Source of the DNA: Amycolatopsis methanolica 239
GTDB lineage: Bacteria > Actinomycetota > Actinomycetes > Mycobacteriales > Pseudonocardiaceae
Length of the DNA stretch: 64,000 nt
Direction: 5' to 3'
Assembly: GCF_000739085.1 (NCBI RefSeq)
Contig: NZ_CP009110.1
Span: 310,001 to 374,000, forward strand
The first letter of the stretch is position 1. Each line of letters starts with the position of its first letter. The notes beneath the pieces were generated by a model. The model ran no database searches, had not been told where the DNA came from, and was given only the letters and a program-made list of their open reading frames with translations. Shown here in pieces: positions 35,404-43,096 of the stretch. The position numbers were made by a program, and so were the translations under genes.

Positions 35404-36372
35404 TTACGGCACCTCGCCGACGGCGGTGTCCTCGGTGAGGGAAGTGATGCGGCCGCCGCGCTCGCCGAGCGCACGCAGGCCGTCCCGGGCGTCCGGCGCG
35501 CCCAGCGCGACGCGGACGCCCGACAGCGTGGCCTGCCTGGCGGCCGCAAGCGCTTGCGCGCCCTCGTAGCCCGATTCGATGCTGACGGCGAGGCCGCCGG
35601 TCGAGGCCAGTGACCCGCGCAGGGCGCCCAGCCGGCCGAGGGCCTCGTCGATCACGGGCAGCAGCGCTTCGCGGTTGCCCTCGGTCATCGCGCGCACCAG
35701 CGCCGGCCGGGTGGCGGCCACCCGGGTGCCGTCGGTGTAGGAGCCGGCGGCCAGCGCCATCGCGACCGGCCCGCCGTCCGCCCCCACGGCCGCGAGCACC
35801 GCGGCCAGCAGGTGCGGCAGGTGGGAGATCCGGGCGACCGCCTCGTCGTGGGTGGCCGCGGTCAGCGGGACCACGTGCGAGCCGAGGTCGATCGCCAGCC
35901 GGGCCACCTCGGCCCACGCGCCGAGGTCGGTGTCGTCCTCGACGCACACCACCCACGCCGCGCCGCCGAACAGCGCGGCGTCGCCGGCGCGCCAGCCGGA
36001 CTCGGCGGTGCCCGCCATCGGGTGCCCGCCGACGTACCGGGCGTTCGGTGCGAACGCCCGCGCGGCCGTCAGCACACCCGTCTTCACGCTGGTCACGTCC
36101 GTCAGCAGGCACGACGGCGCGCACACGGCGACCGCCCGCAGCACCTCTTCGACGGCGGTCAGCGGCACGGCCAGCACCACCAGCGCGTCCCGCTCGGCGG
36201 CGCGCCGCAGGGCGGCTTCCACGTCCGTCGAGGCGTCGAACCCGTCGGCGGCCGCCGCTTCGGCGTCAGCCGCCGAGGCCGTGGCGCCCCACACCCCGCG
36301 CCCCACCGCCGCGGCCGCGCGCAGCACCGAGCCGCCGATCAACCCGAGCCCGATCACGCATACGTCTCGCAC
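35404..36372 (-). CDS. tyrA: Prephenate dehydrogenase
   Basis: 322 aa. N-terminal Rossmann motif GLGLIGGS (residues 8-15); LLTDVTSVKTGVL; GGHPMAGTAESGW carries the catalytic-site His; SHLPHLLAAVLA in the helical half. It converts prephenate to 4-hydroxyphenylpyruvate in tyrosine synthesis. No ACT domain is present, so feedback control by tyrosine may be absent. It stops 3 bp from the convergent antitoxin-like gene. Confidence 0.93.
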   Translation of the reverse strand: MRDVCVIGLGLIGGSVLRAAAAVGRGVWGATASAADAEAAAADGFDASTDVEAALRRAAERDALVVLAVPLTAVEEVLRAVAVCAPSCLLTDVTSVKTGVLTAARAFAPNARYVGGHPMAGTAESGWRAGDAALFGGAAWVVCVEDDTDLGAWAEVARLAIDLGSHVVPLTAATHDEAVARISHLPHLLAAVLAAVGADGGPVAMALAAGSYTDGTRVAATRPALVRAMTEGNREALLPVIDEALGRLGALRGSLASTGGLAVSIESGYEGAQALAAARQATLSGVRVALGAPDARDGLRALGERGGRITSLTEDTAVGEVP

Positions 36373-36378
36373 GGGGCG

Positions 36379-37605
36379 TCATCCTGCCAGGGCGTCGAGG
36401 GCGAAGGCCGCGTACATCGCGACCCCCGCCGGGAAAGCGCCTTCGTCGTGGCGCACGCGGTTGGAGTGGTTGGTCGGCGCCTCCGCCGGGTCGACGTCCG
36501 GCGGGCACGCGCCGAGGAACGCGAACGCGCCCAGCACCCGTTGCAGCACGTAGGAGAAGTCCTCGGCGCCCATGATCGGGTCGGGCATCAGCTCCGCCCG
36601 GCCGAGCACGCGCTGGGCGAGGTCCAGCACCCGCAGCGCCTGGTCCGGGTCGTTCACCGTGACCGGGTAGCCGGGCTCGATGTCGACCAGCACGCGGCAC
36701 CCGTGCGCCTCGCCGACCGCTTCGCACACCTTCGGCAGCTCGGCCTTCACCAGGGCGCGCGTGGACTCGGACAGTGTGCGGATCGTGCCGGCGACCTCCG
36801 CGGTCTCCGGGATGATGTTGGTCGTCGTGCCTGCTTGGATGCGGGTCACCGACACCACAGCCGGGTCGAACACGCTGACCCGCCGCGTCACCATCGTCTG
36901 CAGTGCGCCGACCATCGCCGCGGCCGCCGGCACCGGGTCGATCGCGTTGTGCGGGCTGGACCCGTGCCCGCCCTTGCCGGTGACCTGGACCGTGAACGTG
37001 TCGTTCGACGCCATCAGCGGACCGGGCCGCGTGGTGATCAGCCCGGACTCGATGTGGGACAGCAGGTGGATGCCGAAGGCCTTCTCGGCCCGCGACCCGG
37101 CAGCGTCCAGCACGCCTTCGTGGATCATGTGCCGCGCGCCGTGGTAGCCCTCCTCGCCGGGCTGGAACATGAACACGACCGACCCGGCCAGCTCGTGCCG
37201 GCGAGCCGCGAGCAGCCGCGCGGCGGAGGCGAGCATCGCGGTGTGGCCGTCGTGGCCGCACGCGTGCATGGTCCCGTCCACTTCGGAGGCGAACTCCAGC
37301 CCGGTGTCCTCCTGCAGCGGCAGCGCGTCCATGTCCCCGCGCAGCAGCACCGCGGGCCCGTCCTGCGCGCCGCGCAGCACCGCGATCAGCGCGGAGGTCG
37401 ACTTCCCCTCGACGATCTCCAGCGGGAGGCCCTCCAGCGCCCGACGGACGGCGGCCTGCGTGTGCGGCAGGTGGAGGCCCTGCTCCGGCCTCCGGTGGAT
37501 CTCGCGGCGCAGCGCGACGGTGGCCGGTTGCAGAGCCTCGGCCTCGGAGAGCAACGCGGCGAGCCGGGTGTCCGGCAATGGGGGCAACTCCGTGGGTCCC
37601 GTCAT
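36379..37605 (-). CDS. M20-family amidohydrolase (hippurate hydrolase-like)
   Basis: 408 aa. M20D markers: LRREIHRRPEQGLH, the metal site HACGHDGHTAML, and GEEGYHGARHMI; the dimerisation domain follows (GKGGHGSSPHNAIDPV). Enzymes of this branch cleave N-acyl or aminobenzoyl-type amides. ATG at 37605 is the first start before the divergent gene. It ends 6 bp upstream of tyrA. Confidence 0.88.
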   Translation of the reverse strand: MTGPTELPPLPDTRLAALLSEAEALQPATVALRREIHRRPEQGLHLPHTQAAVRRALEGLPLEIVEGKSTSALIAVLRGAQDGPAVLLRGDMDALPLQEDTGLEFASEVDGTMHACGHDGHTAMLASAARLLAARRHELAGSVVFMFQPGEEGYHGARHMIHEGVLDAAGSRAEKAFGIHLLSHIESGLITTRPGPLMASNDTFTVQVTGKGGHGSSPHNAIDPVPAAAAMVGALQTMVTRRVSVFDPAVVSVTRIQAGTTTNIIPETAEVAGTIRTLSESTRALVKAELPKVCEAVGEAHGCRVLVDIEPGYPVTVNDPDQALRVLDLAQRVLGRAELMPDPIMGAEDFSYVLQRVLGAFAFLGACPPDVDPAEAPTNHSNRVRHDEGAFPAGVAMYAAFALDALAG

Positions 37606-37663
37606 CTTCCGATCCTCGCAGAGCGACTGCACCGATGATCGGTCCAGGTATACGGTGTGCGCT

Positions 37664-38146
37664 ATGTCGGTGAAGGAGCCGGTTGCGGGATTCGCGGTGG
37701 CCGTGGTCCGGGAGGACGGCAAGTGGCGCTGCAGCGCGCTCGACGCCGGCGCACTCACGGGGTTGGACGCCGCCATCACCGAGCTGGCCAAGTTGCGGTC
37801 CACGGGGGCCGTGTTCGGCCTGCTCGCGGTGGACGACGAGTTCTTCGTGATCGTGCGGCCGAGCCCACGCGGACCGTCCCTGCTGCTCTCGGATGCGGCG
37901 GCGGCGCTGGACTACGACATCGCCGCCGACGTGCTCGACGTGCTGCGGGTCGATCTGCCGGACGAGGAGGACGACTCGATCTGGCCGGAGGGCGACCTCG
38001 ACATCCTCGCCGACGTCGGCCTGCCCGGGCCTGAGCTCGAGGTGATCGCGGGCGAGGTCGACCTCTACCCGGACGAGCAGCTGCAGATGATCGCGCAGCG
38101 CTGCGGGTTCGGCGGCGAGTTCACCGCGCTGCTCGACGAGATCTGA
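37664..38146 (+). CDS. tRNA adenosine deaminase-associated protein
   Basis: 160 aa. It has the alpha/beta opening GFAVAVVREDGKWRCSALD, an acidic middle and a C-terminal QLQMIAQRCGFGGEFTALLDEI, as in the actinobacterial family always found beside tadA. It ends 1 bp before the tadA start. Molecular role unknown; the fixed linkage suggests a partner of TadA. Confidence 0.85.
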   Translation: MSVKEPVAGFAVAVVREDGKWRCSALDAGALTGLDAAITELAKLRSTGAVFGLLAVDDEFFVIVRPSPRGPSLLLSDAAAALDYDIAADVLDVLRVDLPDEEDDSIWPEGDLDILADVGLPGPELEVIAGEVDLYPDEQLQMIAQRCGFGGEFTALLDEI

Positions 38147-38147
38147 C

Positions 38148-38600
38148 GTGTCGGACGCCGACCTGGTGTCCGTGGCGCTGGCCGCGGCGCGGGAGTCGGG
38201 GCCGGACGTGCCGATCGGCGCCGCCGTGTTCGCACCCGACGGCCGCCTGCTCGCCCGCGCCCACAACGCCCGCGAGGAGCTGGGCGACCCGACGGCGCAC
38301 GCCGAGGTCATCGCGCTGCGGGAGGCGGCCCGCGAGTTCGGCGACGGCTGGCGCCTGGACGGCTGCACGCTCGCGGTGACGGTCGAGCCGTGCACGATGT
38401 GCGCCGGGGCGCTGGTGCTCGCGCGCGTGGCCCGGGTCGTGTTCGGGGCGTGGGAGCCGCGCACCGGAGCGGTCGGGTCGCTGTGGGACGTGGTGCGCGA
38501 CCGGCGGCTCAACCACCGGCCCGAGGTGCGCGGCGGGGTCCTGGAGGCCGAGTGCGCCGCGCTGCTCGCCGAGTTCTTCACCGGTCACCGGGACGTGTGA
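38148..38600 (+). CDS. tadA: tRNA-specific adenosine deaminase
   Basis: 150 aa, the normal TadA size. Zinc site HAEVIAL with proton-shuttle Glu, and PCTMCAGALVLARV with the two cysteine ligands. It makes inosine at position 34 of tRNA-Arg(ACG). GTG start one base after the associated protein. Confidence 0.93.
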   Translation: MSDADLVSVALAAARESGPDVPIGAAVFAPDGRLLARAHNAREELGDPTAHAEVIALREAAREFGDGWRLDGCTLAVTVEPCTMCAGALVLARVARVVFGAWEPRTGAVGSLWDVVRDRRLNHRPEVRGGVLEAECAALLAEFFTGHRDV

Positions 38601-38650
38601 CGCCGCGCGAGGCGGGGTAGCCCGTCGGGGACCGCGTCGAAGGAGGGTCG

Positions 38651-38863
38651 ATGAACGTCGTGAAGAACCGGATGACGAGCCGGTCCCGCCAGGCCAAGGG
38701 CGGGGCGCGGGAGCTGTTCGGCCGCCTCACCGGTAAGCGCCGCCACCAGAGTGCCGGCCGCGCCGAGCGGATCCGCGGTGCCGTGCGCGAGACGACGACC
38801 GAGGTGGCGGACTGGGCGGCCACCGCCGCGCGGGACGCGCAGCGCCGCTTCCGCTCCAGGTGA
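38651..38863 (+). CDS. Small basic CsbD-like protein
   Basis: 70 aa, strongly basic. The pattern NRMTSRSRQAKGGARELFGRLTG then GRAERIRGAVRE resembles the Lys/Gly helical repeats of CsbD stress proteins, with Arg in place of many Lys. RBS AAGGAGG lies before the ATG. The match is by pattern only. Confidence 0.6.
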   Translation: MNVVKNRMTSRSRQAKGGARELFGRLTGKRRHQSAGRAERIRGAVRETTTEVADWAATAARDAQRRFRSR

Positions 38864-38908
38864 GGAGTGCCTGCAAGTCGCTCTTGGGCGTCTAGTAGCC
38901 TAGTCGGC

Positions 38909-38995
38909 GGTAGCGTGTCCGAGCGGCCGAAGGAGCACGACTCGAAATCGTGTGACGGTTGACCCCGTCCGTGGGTTCAAATCCCACCGCTACCG
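38909..38995 (+). tRNA. tRNA-Ser (anticodon CGA)
   Basis: 87 nt with a 7-bp acceptor stem (GGTAGCG/CGCTACC), long class II variable arm, T-loop GGTTCAAATCC and anticodon loop CTCGAAA, so anticodon CGA reading UCG. The 3' CCA is not encoded. Confidence 0.95.
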
Positions 38996-39001
38996 CCGGA
39001 T

Positions 39002-39037
39002 CGAACGCCGGGTCTCCCCAGGGAGGCCCGGCGTTCG
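39002..39037. terminator. Hairpin terminator after tRNA-Ser(CGA)
   Basis: CGAACGCCGGG (39002-39012) pairs perfectly with CCCGGCGTTCG (39027-39037); the inner TCTCCC/GGGAGG can extend the stem. It lies between the tRNA and the convergent secreted-protein gene, so it can stop both. Confidence 0.8.
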
Positions 39038-39046
39038 TCGTTTCCG

Positions 39047-39514
39047 CTACCGCACGTCCACCGTGATCTCGGCCGCGTTGGCGCCGTTGGCGGACAGGGT
39101 CAGGGTGGCGGTGCCGAAGGTGACGTCGAGGACCTTCGCCGTCCAGATCGGGTTCGGGCAGGCCGGCACGGGCCCGACGCCCACCGGGGTGCTCGTGAGC
39201 CGGAAGGCGGACCGCCCGTGGTGCGGGGTCTGCTGCCGTCCGCTGGTCGCCGTCACGTCGACCTCGGTGTCCTGCCCGGTGACCATGTGCCCGGCCGGGT
39301 TGACGCACTCGACCCGCGCGGTGCCGGTCGCCTCGGCGGTGACCTCGAAGGTCGTGCCGCCGAGACCGGCCACCTCACCGGTGCACTCGAACCCGGCGCC
39401 GGTGTCGCGGCAGGCCGCGGCGCCGGTGACGAAGTGGCCGTTGTCCGCCTGCGCCGGCGCGGCGAGCGCCGCGACGGCGAGCGCGCCCGCGAGGACGCCG
39501 AGCATCCGCCTCAT
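39047..39514 (-). CDS. Secreted hypothetical protein
   Basis: 155 aa from ATG 39514, which has GGAAAGG eight bases upstream; an ATG six codons earlier has none. The signal peptide (MRRMLGVLAGALAVAALAAPAQA) is followed by a beta-rich domain with two cysteine pairs (Cys in AACRDTGAGFEC, VECVNP, VPACPNP). No family recognised; size and make-up suggest a small extracellular beta-sandwich. Confidence 0.65.
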   Translation of the reverse strand: MRRMLGVLAGALAVAALAAPAQADNGHFVTGAAACRDTGAGFECTGEVAGLGGTTFEVTAEATGTARVECVNPAGHMVTGQDTEVDVTATSGRQQTPHHGRSAFRLTSTPVGVGPVPACPNPIWTAKVLDVTFGTATLTLSANGANAAEITVDVR

Positions 39515-39702
39515 CTGCTTGCCTTTCCGCATCGTCGGGGAGCCCAGTCTCGGTGCGCCCGGCCCCCGGCGGCGGCCCGCTCACGCGGACGGGTGGCATG
39601 GTTCGCCCGCTGGAGTGCTGCGCTCGCCTCTCCCGGCGGCGCACCGGCCCGCCTTAGGTCGTAGGCCGGCCGGACGAACCGTTACCGGTTGTTGCCGCTG
39701 AG

Positions 39703-39733
39703 TCTTCCCTCGTCTCACCTCATAGAGGGAAGA
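39703..39733. promoter_or_regulatory. Inverted repeat upstream of the exported nuclease
   Basis: TCTTCCCTC (39703-39711) and GAGGGAAGA (39725-39733) are perfect 9-bp inverted repeats with a 13-bp spacer, 35 bp before the GTG start of the secreted endonuclease. No T-run follows, so an operator or 5' UTR stem is more likely than a terminator. Confidence 0.5.
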
Positions 39734-39767
39734 TGCCTCGACTGTTGATCAGACGAGGGGACTCAGG

Positions 39768-42149
39768 GTGACGACCAGTCGAAGAATCGGCGTGCTCGCC
39801 GCTGCTGCTCTGGCGGGTGTGACCGTCGCCGCCGCGCCGGCGTCGGCGGCGAGCCCGGACGTCGTGATCGCCGAGGTCTACGGCGGCGGTGGCAACAGCG
39901 GCGCCACGCTGACCAGCGACTTCATCGAGATCGCCACGGTAGGCGGCAGTGTCGCCATGGACGGCTGGAGCGTGCAGTACCTGCCCGGATCGCCCAGCGC
40001 GTCGAGCAAGTGGCAGGTGACCGCCCTGTCCGGCTCCGTCGCGGCGGGCGGGCGGTACCTGGTCGCCGAGGCCACCGGATCGGGTGGCACGGTGTCGCTG
40101 CCCACCGCCGACGCCGCCGGATCGATCTCGATGGCCGCGGGGTCCGGCACGGTCGCCCTCGTCCACGGCACCACCCCGCTCACCTGCGTCACCGCCGCCG
40201 ATTGCGCCGCCGACCCGCGGGTCCGCGACCTCGTCGGCTACGGCTCGGCGACCGTCCGCGAAGGCAGCCCGGCGCCCGCGGCGAGCAACACCACGTCGGT
40301 CGCCCGCGCCACGCTGACCGACACCGACAGCAACTCCGCCGACTTCGCGGCAGGCGCCCCGACGCCGGTCAACACCAAGGGTGAGACCACCGGCGGCGAC
40401 GTGGGCGGCACCCCGGCCAAGGCCCACGACATCCAGGGCACGACCCGGCTGTCGCCCCTGGCGGGCAAGAAGGTCACCGACGTGACCGGGGTCGTCACCG
40501 CGCTGCGCACCTTCGGCTCCGCGCGCGGGTTCTGGATGACCGACCCGCAGCCCGACGCCGACCCGCGAACCAGCGAGGGCGTGCTGGTGTTCACCGGCTC
40601 GACCACGCCCGCGGTGGCCGTCGGCGACGCGGTCACCGTGTCCGGCACCGTCACCGAGTACTACCCGGACAGCCCCACCAGCTCGATCTACCAGTCCACC
40701 ACCGAGATCACCGGTCCGAAGTGGACGGTCCAGTCGAGCGGCAACCCGCTGCCCGCCGCGACCGCGATCACGCCGGCCACCGTGCCCGGCACCCTCGCCC
40801 CCGAGGCAGGCGGCAACACCGAAGCCCTGCCGCTGGACCCGGCGAAGTACTCGCTGGACTTCTGGGAGTCGCACGAGGGCGAGGTCGTCAGCGTGCAGGA
40901 CGTCCGGGCGGTCGGGCCGTCCACCGAGTACTACGAGCTGTACGTCACCACCAAGCCGGGGGAGAACCGGACCGACCGCGGCGGCACGATCTACACCGGC
41001 TACGACAGCCCGAACACCGGCATCCTCAAGATCGAGTCGCTGATCCCGTTCGCGCAGCGCCCGTTCCCGCAGGCGGACACCGGCGACACCCTGACCGGCC
41101 TCACCTCCGGCCCGGTCGAGTACGACAGCTTCGGCGGGTACACGCTCCAGGCCACCACTCTGGGCGAGGTGAAGGACGGCGGCATCCAGCGCGAGGTGAC
41201 GCGCAAGCAGTCGCCGAGCGAGCTGGCCGTGGCCACCTACAACGTCGAGAACCTGTCCGCCGTGGACGACCAGGCCAAGTTCGACCAGCTGGCGCGTGGC
41301 ATCGTGGACAACCTGGCGTCGCCGGACATCGTGACCCTGGAGGAGATCCAGGACAACAACGGCCCCGAGGGCGAAGGCGACGGCGTGGTGGCCGCCGACC
41401 AGACGCTGAAGCGGTTCACCGACTCGATCGCCGCCGCGGGCGGGCCGCGCTACGAGTGGCGGCAGATCGACCCGCAGGACCTCACCGACGGCGGCGAGCC
41501 GGGCGGCAACATCCGCGTCGGGTTCCTGTTCAACCCGCGCCGGTTGTCCTTCGTGGACCGTCCGGGCGGTGACGCGACCACGGCGGTGTCCGTGGTGCAG
41601 GAGCGCGGCAAGCCGCACCTGTCGGTGTCGCCGGGGCGCGTGGACCCGGGCAACCCGGCGTGGGCGAGCAGCCGCAAGCCGCTGGCCGGGGAGTTCGTCT
41701 TCCACGGCCACACGGTGTTCGTGATCGCCAACCACTTCAACTCGAAGGGGGGCGACCAGCCGACGCACGGCCGCTACCAGCCGCCGGCGCGGAGTTCGGA
41801 GGTGCAGCGCGGGCAGCAGGCGCAGGTGCTGCGCGGGTTCGTCGACCAGCTGCTGAAGGCGGATCCCTTGGCGGACGTCATCGTGGCCGGTGACCTGAAC
41901 GACTACCAGTTCTCGCCCGCGCTGAAGACGCTTACCGCGGGCGGCGCGCTGACCGACCAGATCGACCGGCTGCCGTCCGACGAGCGGTACAGCTACGTAT
42001 ACGAGGGCAACTCGCAGGTGCTGGACCACATCCTGACCTCGCGGGCGCTGCGGTGGGTCGACTACGACGTGGTGCACATCAACGCCGAGTTCGCCGAGCA
42101 GGCGAGCGACCACGACCCGCAGATCATCCGGTACCGCCCGACCCTCTGA
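39768..42149 (+). CDS. Secreted endonuclease/exonuclease/phosphatase, ExeM/NucH-like
   Basis: 793 aa with signal peptide (AAAALAGVTVAAAPASA). Residues about 30-190 are a lamin-tail-like domain (DVVIAEVYGGGGNSGATLTSDFIEI), then an OB-like domain, then the EEP nuclease: VATYNVENLS, DIVTLEEIQDNNG, FVIANHFNSKGGD, VAGDLNDYQFSP, LDHILTS and SDHDPQIIRY carry the metal and catalytic residues. This is the ExeM/NucH extracellular DNase layout. It probably degrades DNA for phosphate or nucleotides. Confidence 0.9.
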   Translation: MTTSRRIGVLAAAALAGVTVAAAPASAASPDVVIAEVYGGGGNSGATLTSDFIEIATVGGSVAMDGWSVQYLPGSPSASSKWQVTALSGSVAAGGRYLVAEATGSGGTVSLPTADAAGSISMAAGSGTVALVHGTTPLTCVTAADCAADPRVRDLVGYGSATVREGSPAPAASNTTSVARATLTDTDSNSADFAAGAPTPVNTKGETTGGDVGGTPAKAHDIQGTTRLSPLAGKKVTDVTGVVTALRTFGSARGFWMTDPQPDADPRTSEGVLVFTGSTTPAVAVGDAVTVSGTVTEYYPDSPTSSIYQSTTEITGPKWTVQSSGNPLPAATAITPATVPGTLAPEAGGNTEALPLDPAKYSLDFWESHEGEVVSVQDVRAVGPSTEYYELYVTTKPGENRTDRGGTIYTGYDSPNTGILKIESLIPFAQRPFPQADTGDTLTGLTSGPVEYDSFGGYTLQATTLGEVKDGGIQREVTRKQSPSELAVATYNVENLSAVDDQAKFDQLARGIVDNLASPDIVTLEEIQDNNGPEGEGDGVVAADQTLKRFTDSIAAAGGPRYEWRQIDPQDLTDGGEPGGNIRVGFLFNPRRLSFVDRPGGDATTAVSVVQERGKPHLSVSPGRVDPGNPAWASSRKPLAGEFVFHGHTVFVIANHFNSKGGDQPTHGRYQPPARSSEVQRGQQAQVLRGFVDQLLKADPLADVIVAGDLNDYQFSPALKTLTAGGALTDQIDRLPSDERYSYVYEGNSQVLDHILTSRALRWVDYDVVHINAEFAEQASDHDPQIIRYRPTL

Positions 42150-42201
42150 CGCCTGGGCCGCCGTCGCCCGCCCGTTCTTCGGATTTCCCGGGCGGCGGCG
42201 G

Positions 42202-42459
42202 TCAGCGGTGCAGCTGGCGGGCGCGGCGTTGAGCGGCGCGGGCGGCCTGCAGCATCGCCTCGGCCAGGTCCGACGGCTTCACGTGTTCGAAGAGGGCGGA
42301 GTTGATCGCGACTTCGAGGACCTCCCCGTTGCCGGCGACCCCCACCTCGACCAGCCCCCAGTCGTCCTGCGCGGTGACGACCTGCTGGGCGGCCTGCCGT
42401 CGCCGGGCGGCCGGACGCTCCTCCACGCCCTCGGACTGGGTGGTCAGCTCGCGGTTCAC
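42202..42459 (-). CDS. YbaB/EbfC-like small protein
   Basis: 85 aa. VTAQDDWGLVEVGVAGNGEVLEVAINSAL followed by a helix with QAARAAQRRARQ is the beta-strand/helix pattern of YbaB/EbfC nucleoid-associated proteins, as in those beside ESX-type loci. The first helix is short. It lies on the same strand as, and about 280 bp beyond, the FtsK-like operon, with a possible tiny gene between. Confidence 0.65.
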   Translation of the reverse strand: MNRELTTQSEGVEERPAARRRQAAQQVVTAQDDWGLVEVGVAGNGEVLEVAINSALFEHVKPSDLAEAMLQAARAAQRRARQLHR

Positions 42460-42553
42460 CGGATCCTCTTCCTCTCACCTGGCTGCTACGACGTGACCGA
42501 CTCCCCACCGGTTCCGTGGGGAACCAACCACAGGCGCGCAACGTCCCAAGATC

Positions 42554-42721
42554 ATGAACTGGGTACGCGCGACCGTTGACCACCTCTCCCGCCGCGAGGT
42601 CTCACCCGCGGTGCCCGCGACCCTGCGCAGCGACCTGAGCTGGGCGAGGGCGTACGTCCGCCGCGAAATGCCGAAGCTGGACACCCTGGAGCCGGAGAGC
42701 TGGCTCCGCCCCGCGAACTAG
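42554..42721 (+). CDS. Possible 55-aa protein
   Basis: ATG 42554 to TAG 42719-42721 encodes 55 residues, including LRSDLSWARAYVRREMPKLD, with high third-position G/C. It fills most of the gap between two minus-strand genes. There is no convincing RBS, and it is too short to name. It may be a real small gene or chance. Confidence 0.35.
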   Translation: MNWVRATVDHLSRREVSPAVPATLRSDLSWARAYVRREMPKLDTLEPESWLRPAN

Positions 42722-42739
42722 TCGCGGCCGCCGGCCGAA

Positions 42740-43096
42740 TCAGCGCCGCGCGCGCCAACCGAGCGACAGCACCGCGTCCACCAGTTCCTGGTAGGTCTCC
42801 TTGACCTCACGCAGGTACAGGTCCAGCCGCCCGGCGTAGGCGTGCGGCGCGGGCGCCGGGTCGGCCCCGACCTCCAGCCACGAAAGCCTGCTGACGTTGT
42901 CCTGCGCCATCCGCCACCAGTGTTGCGCGCCCTGCACCGTGCGGGCCTCGCGCTCCTTCGCCTCCGCCACGGCGGCCTCCGCGGCCGCGATCTCGGCGTC
43001 CAGCTCCTCGGCCCGGCGCCGCTCCCACGCCCGCAGCTCCTCGGCCGCCTTGCCGGCCAGCCCGACGATCTGCTTGTACTCCATCGCCGCGTTCAT
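42740..43096 (-). CDS. Coiled-coil protein of the FtsK-like operon
   Basis: 118 aa. The long N-terminal helix is rich in Glu/Ala (ELRAWERRRAEELDAEIAAAEAAVAEAKEREA), followed by HWWRMAQDNVSRLSWLEVG and a second helical part. The ATG at 43096 overlaps the ATPase stop by 4 bp, so it is translated with it. Not a recognised family; the composition suits a structural partner of the ATPase. Confidence 0.7.
   Translation of the reverse strand: MNAAMEYKQIVGLAGKAAEELRAWERRRAEELDAEIAAAEAAVAEAKEREARTVQGAQHWWRMAQDNVSRLSWLEVGADPAPAPHAYAGRLDLYLREVKETYQELVDAVLSLGWRARR

Noticed and set aside
39720-42113. A 797-residue antisense frame across the exported nuclease
   Set aside because: His/Arg/Val-rich low-information sequence typical of the reverse strand of high-GC genes; the plus strand carries clear nuclease motifs.
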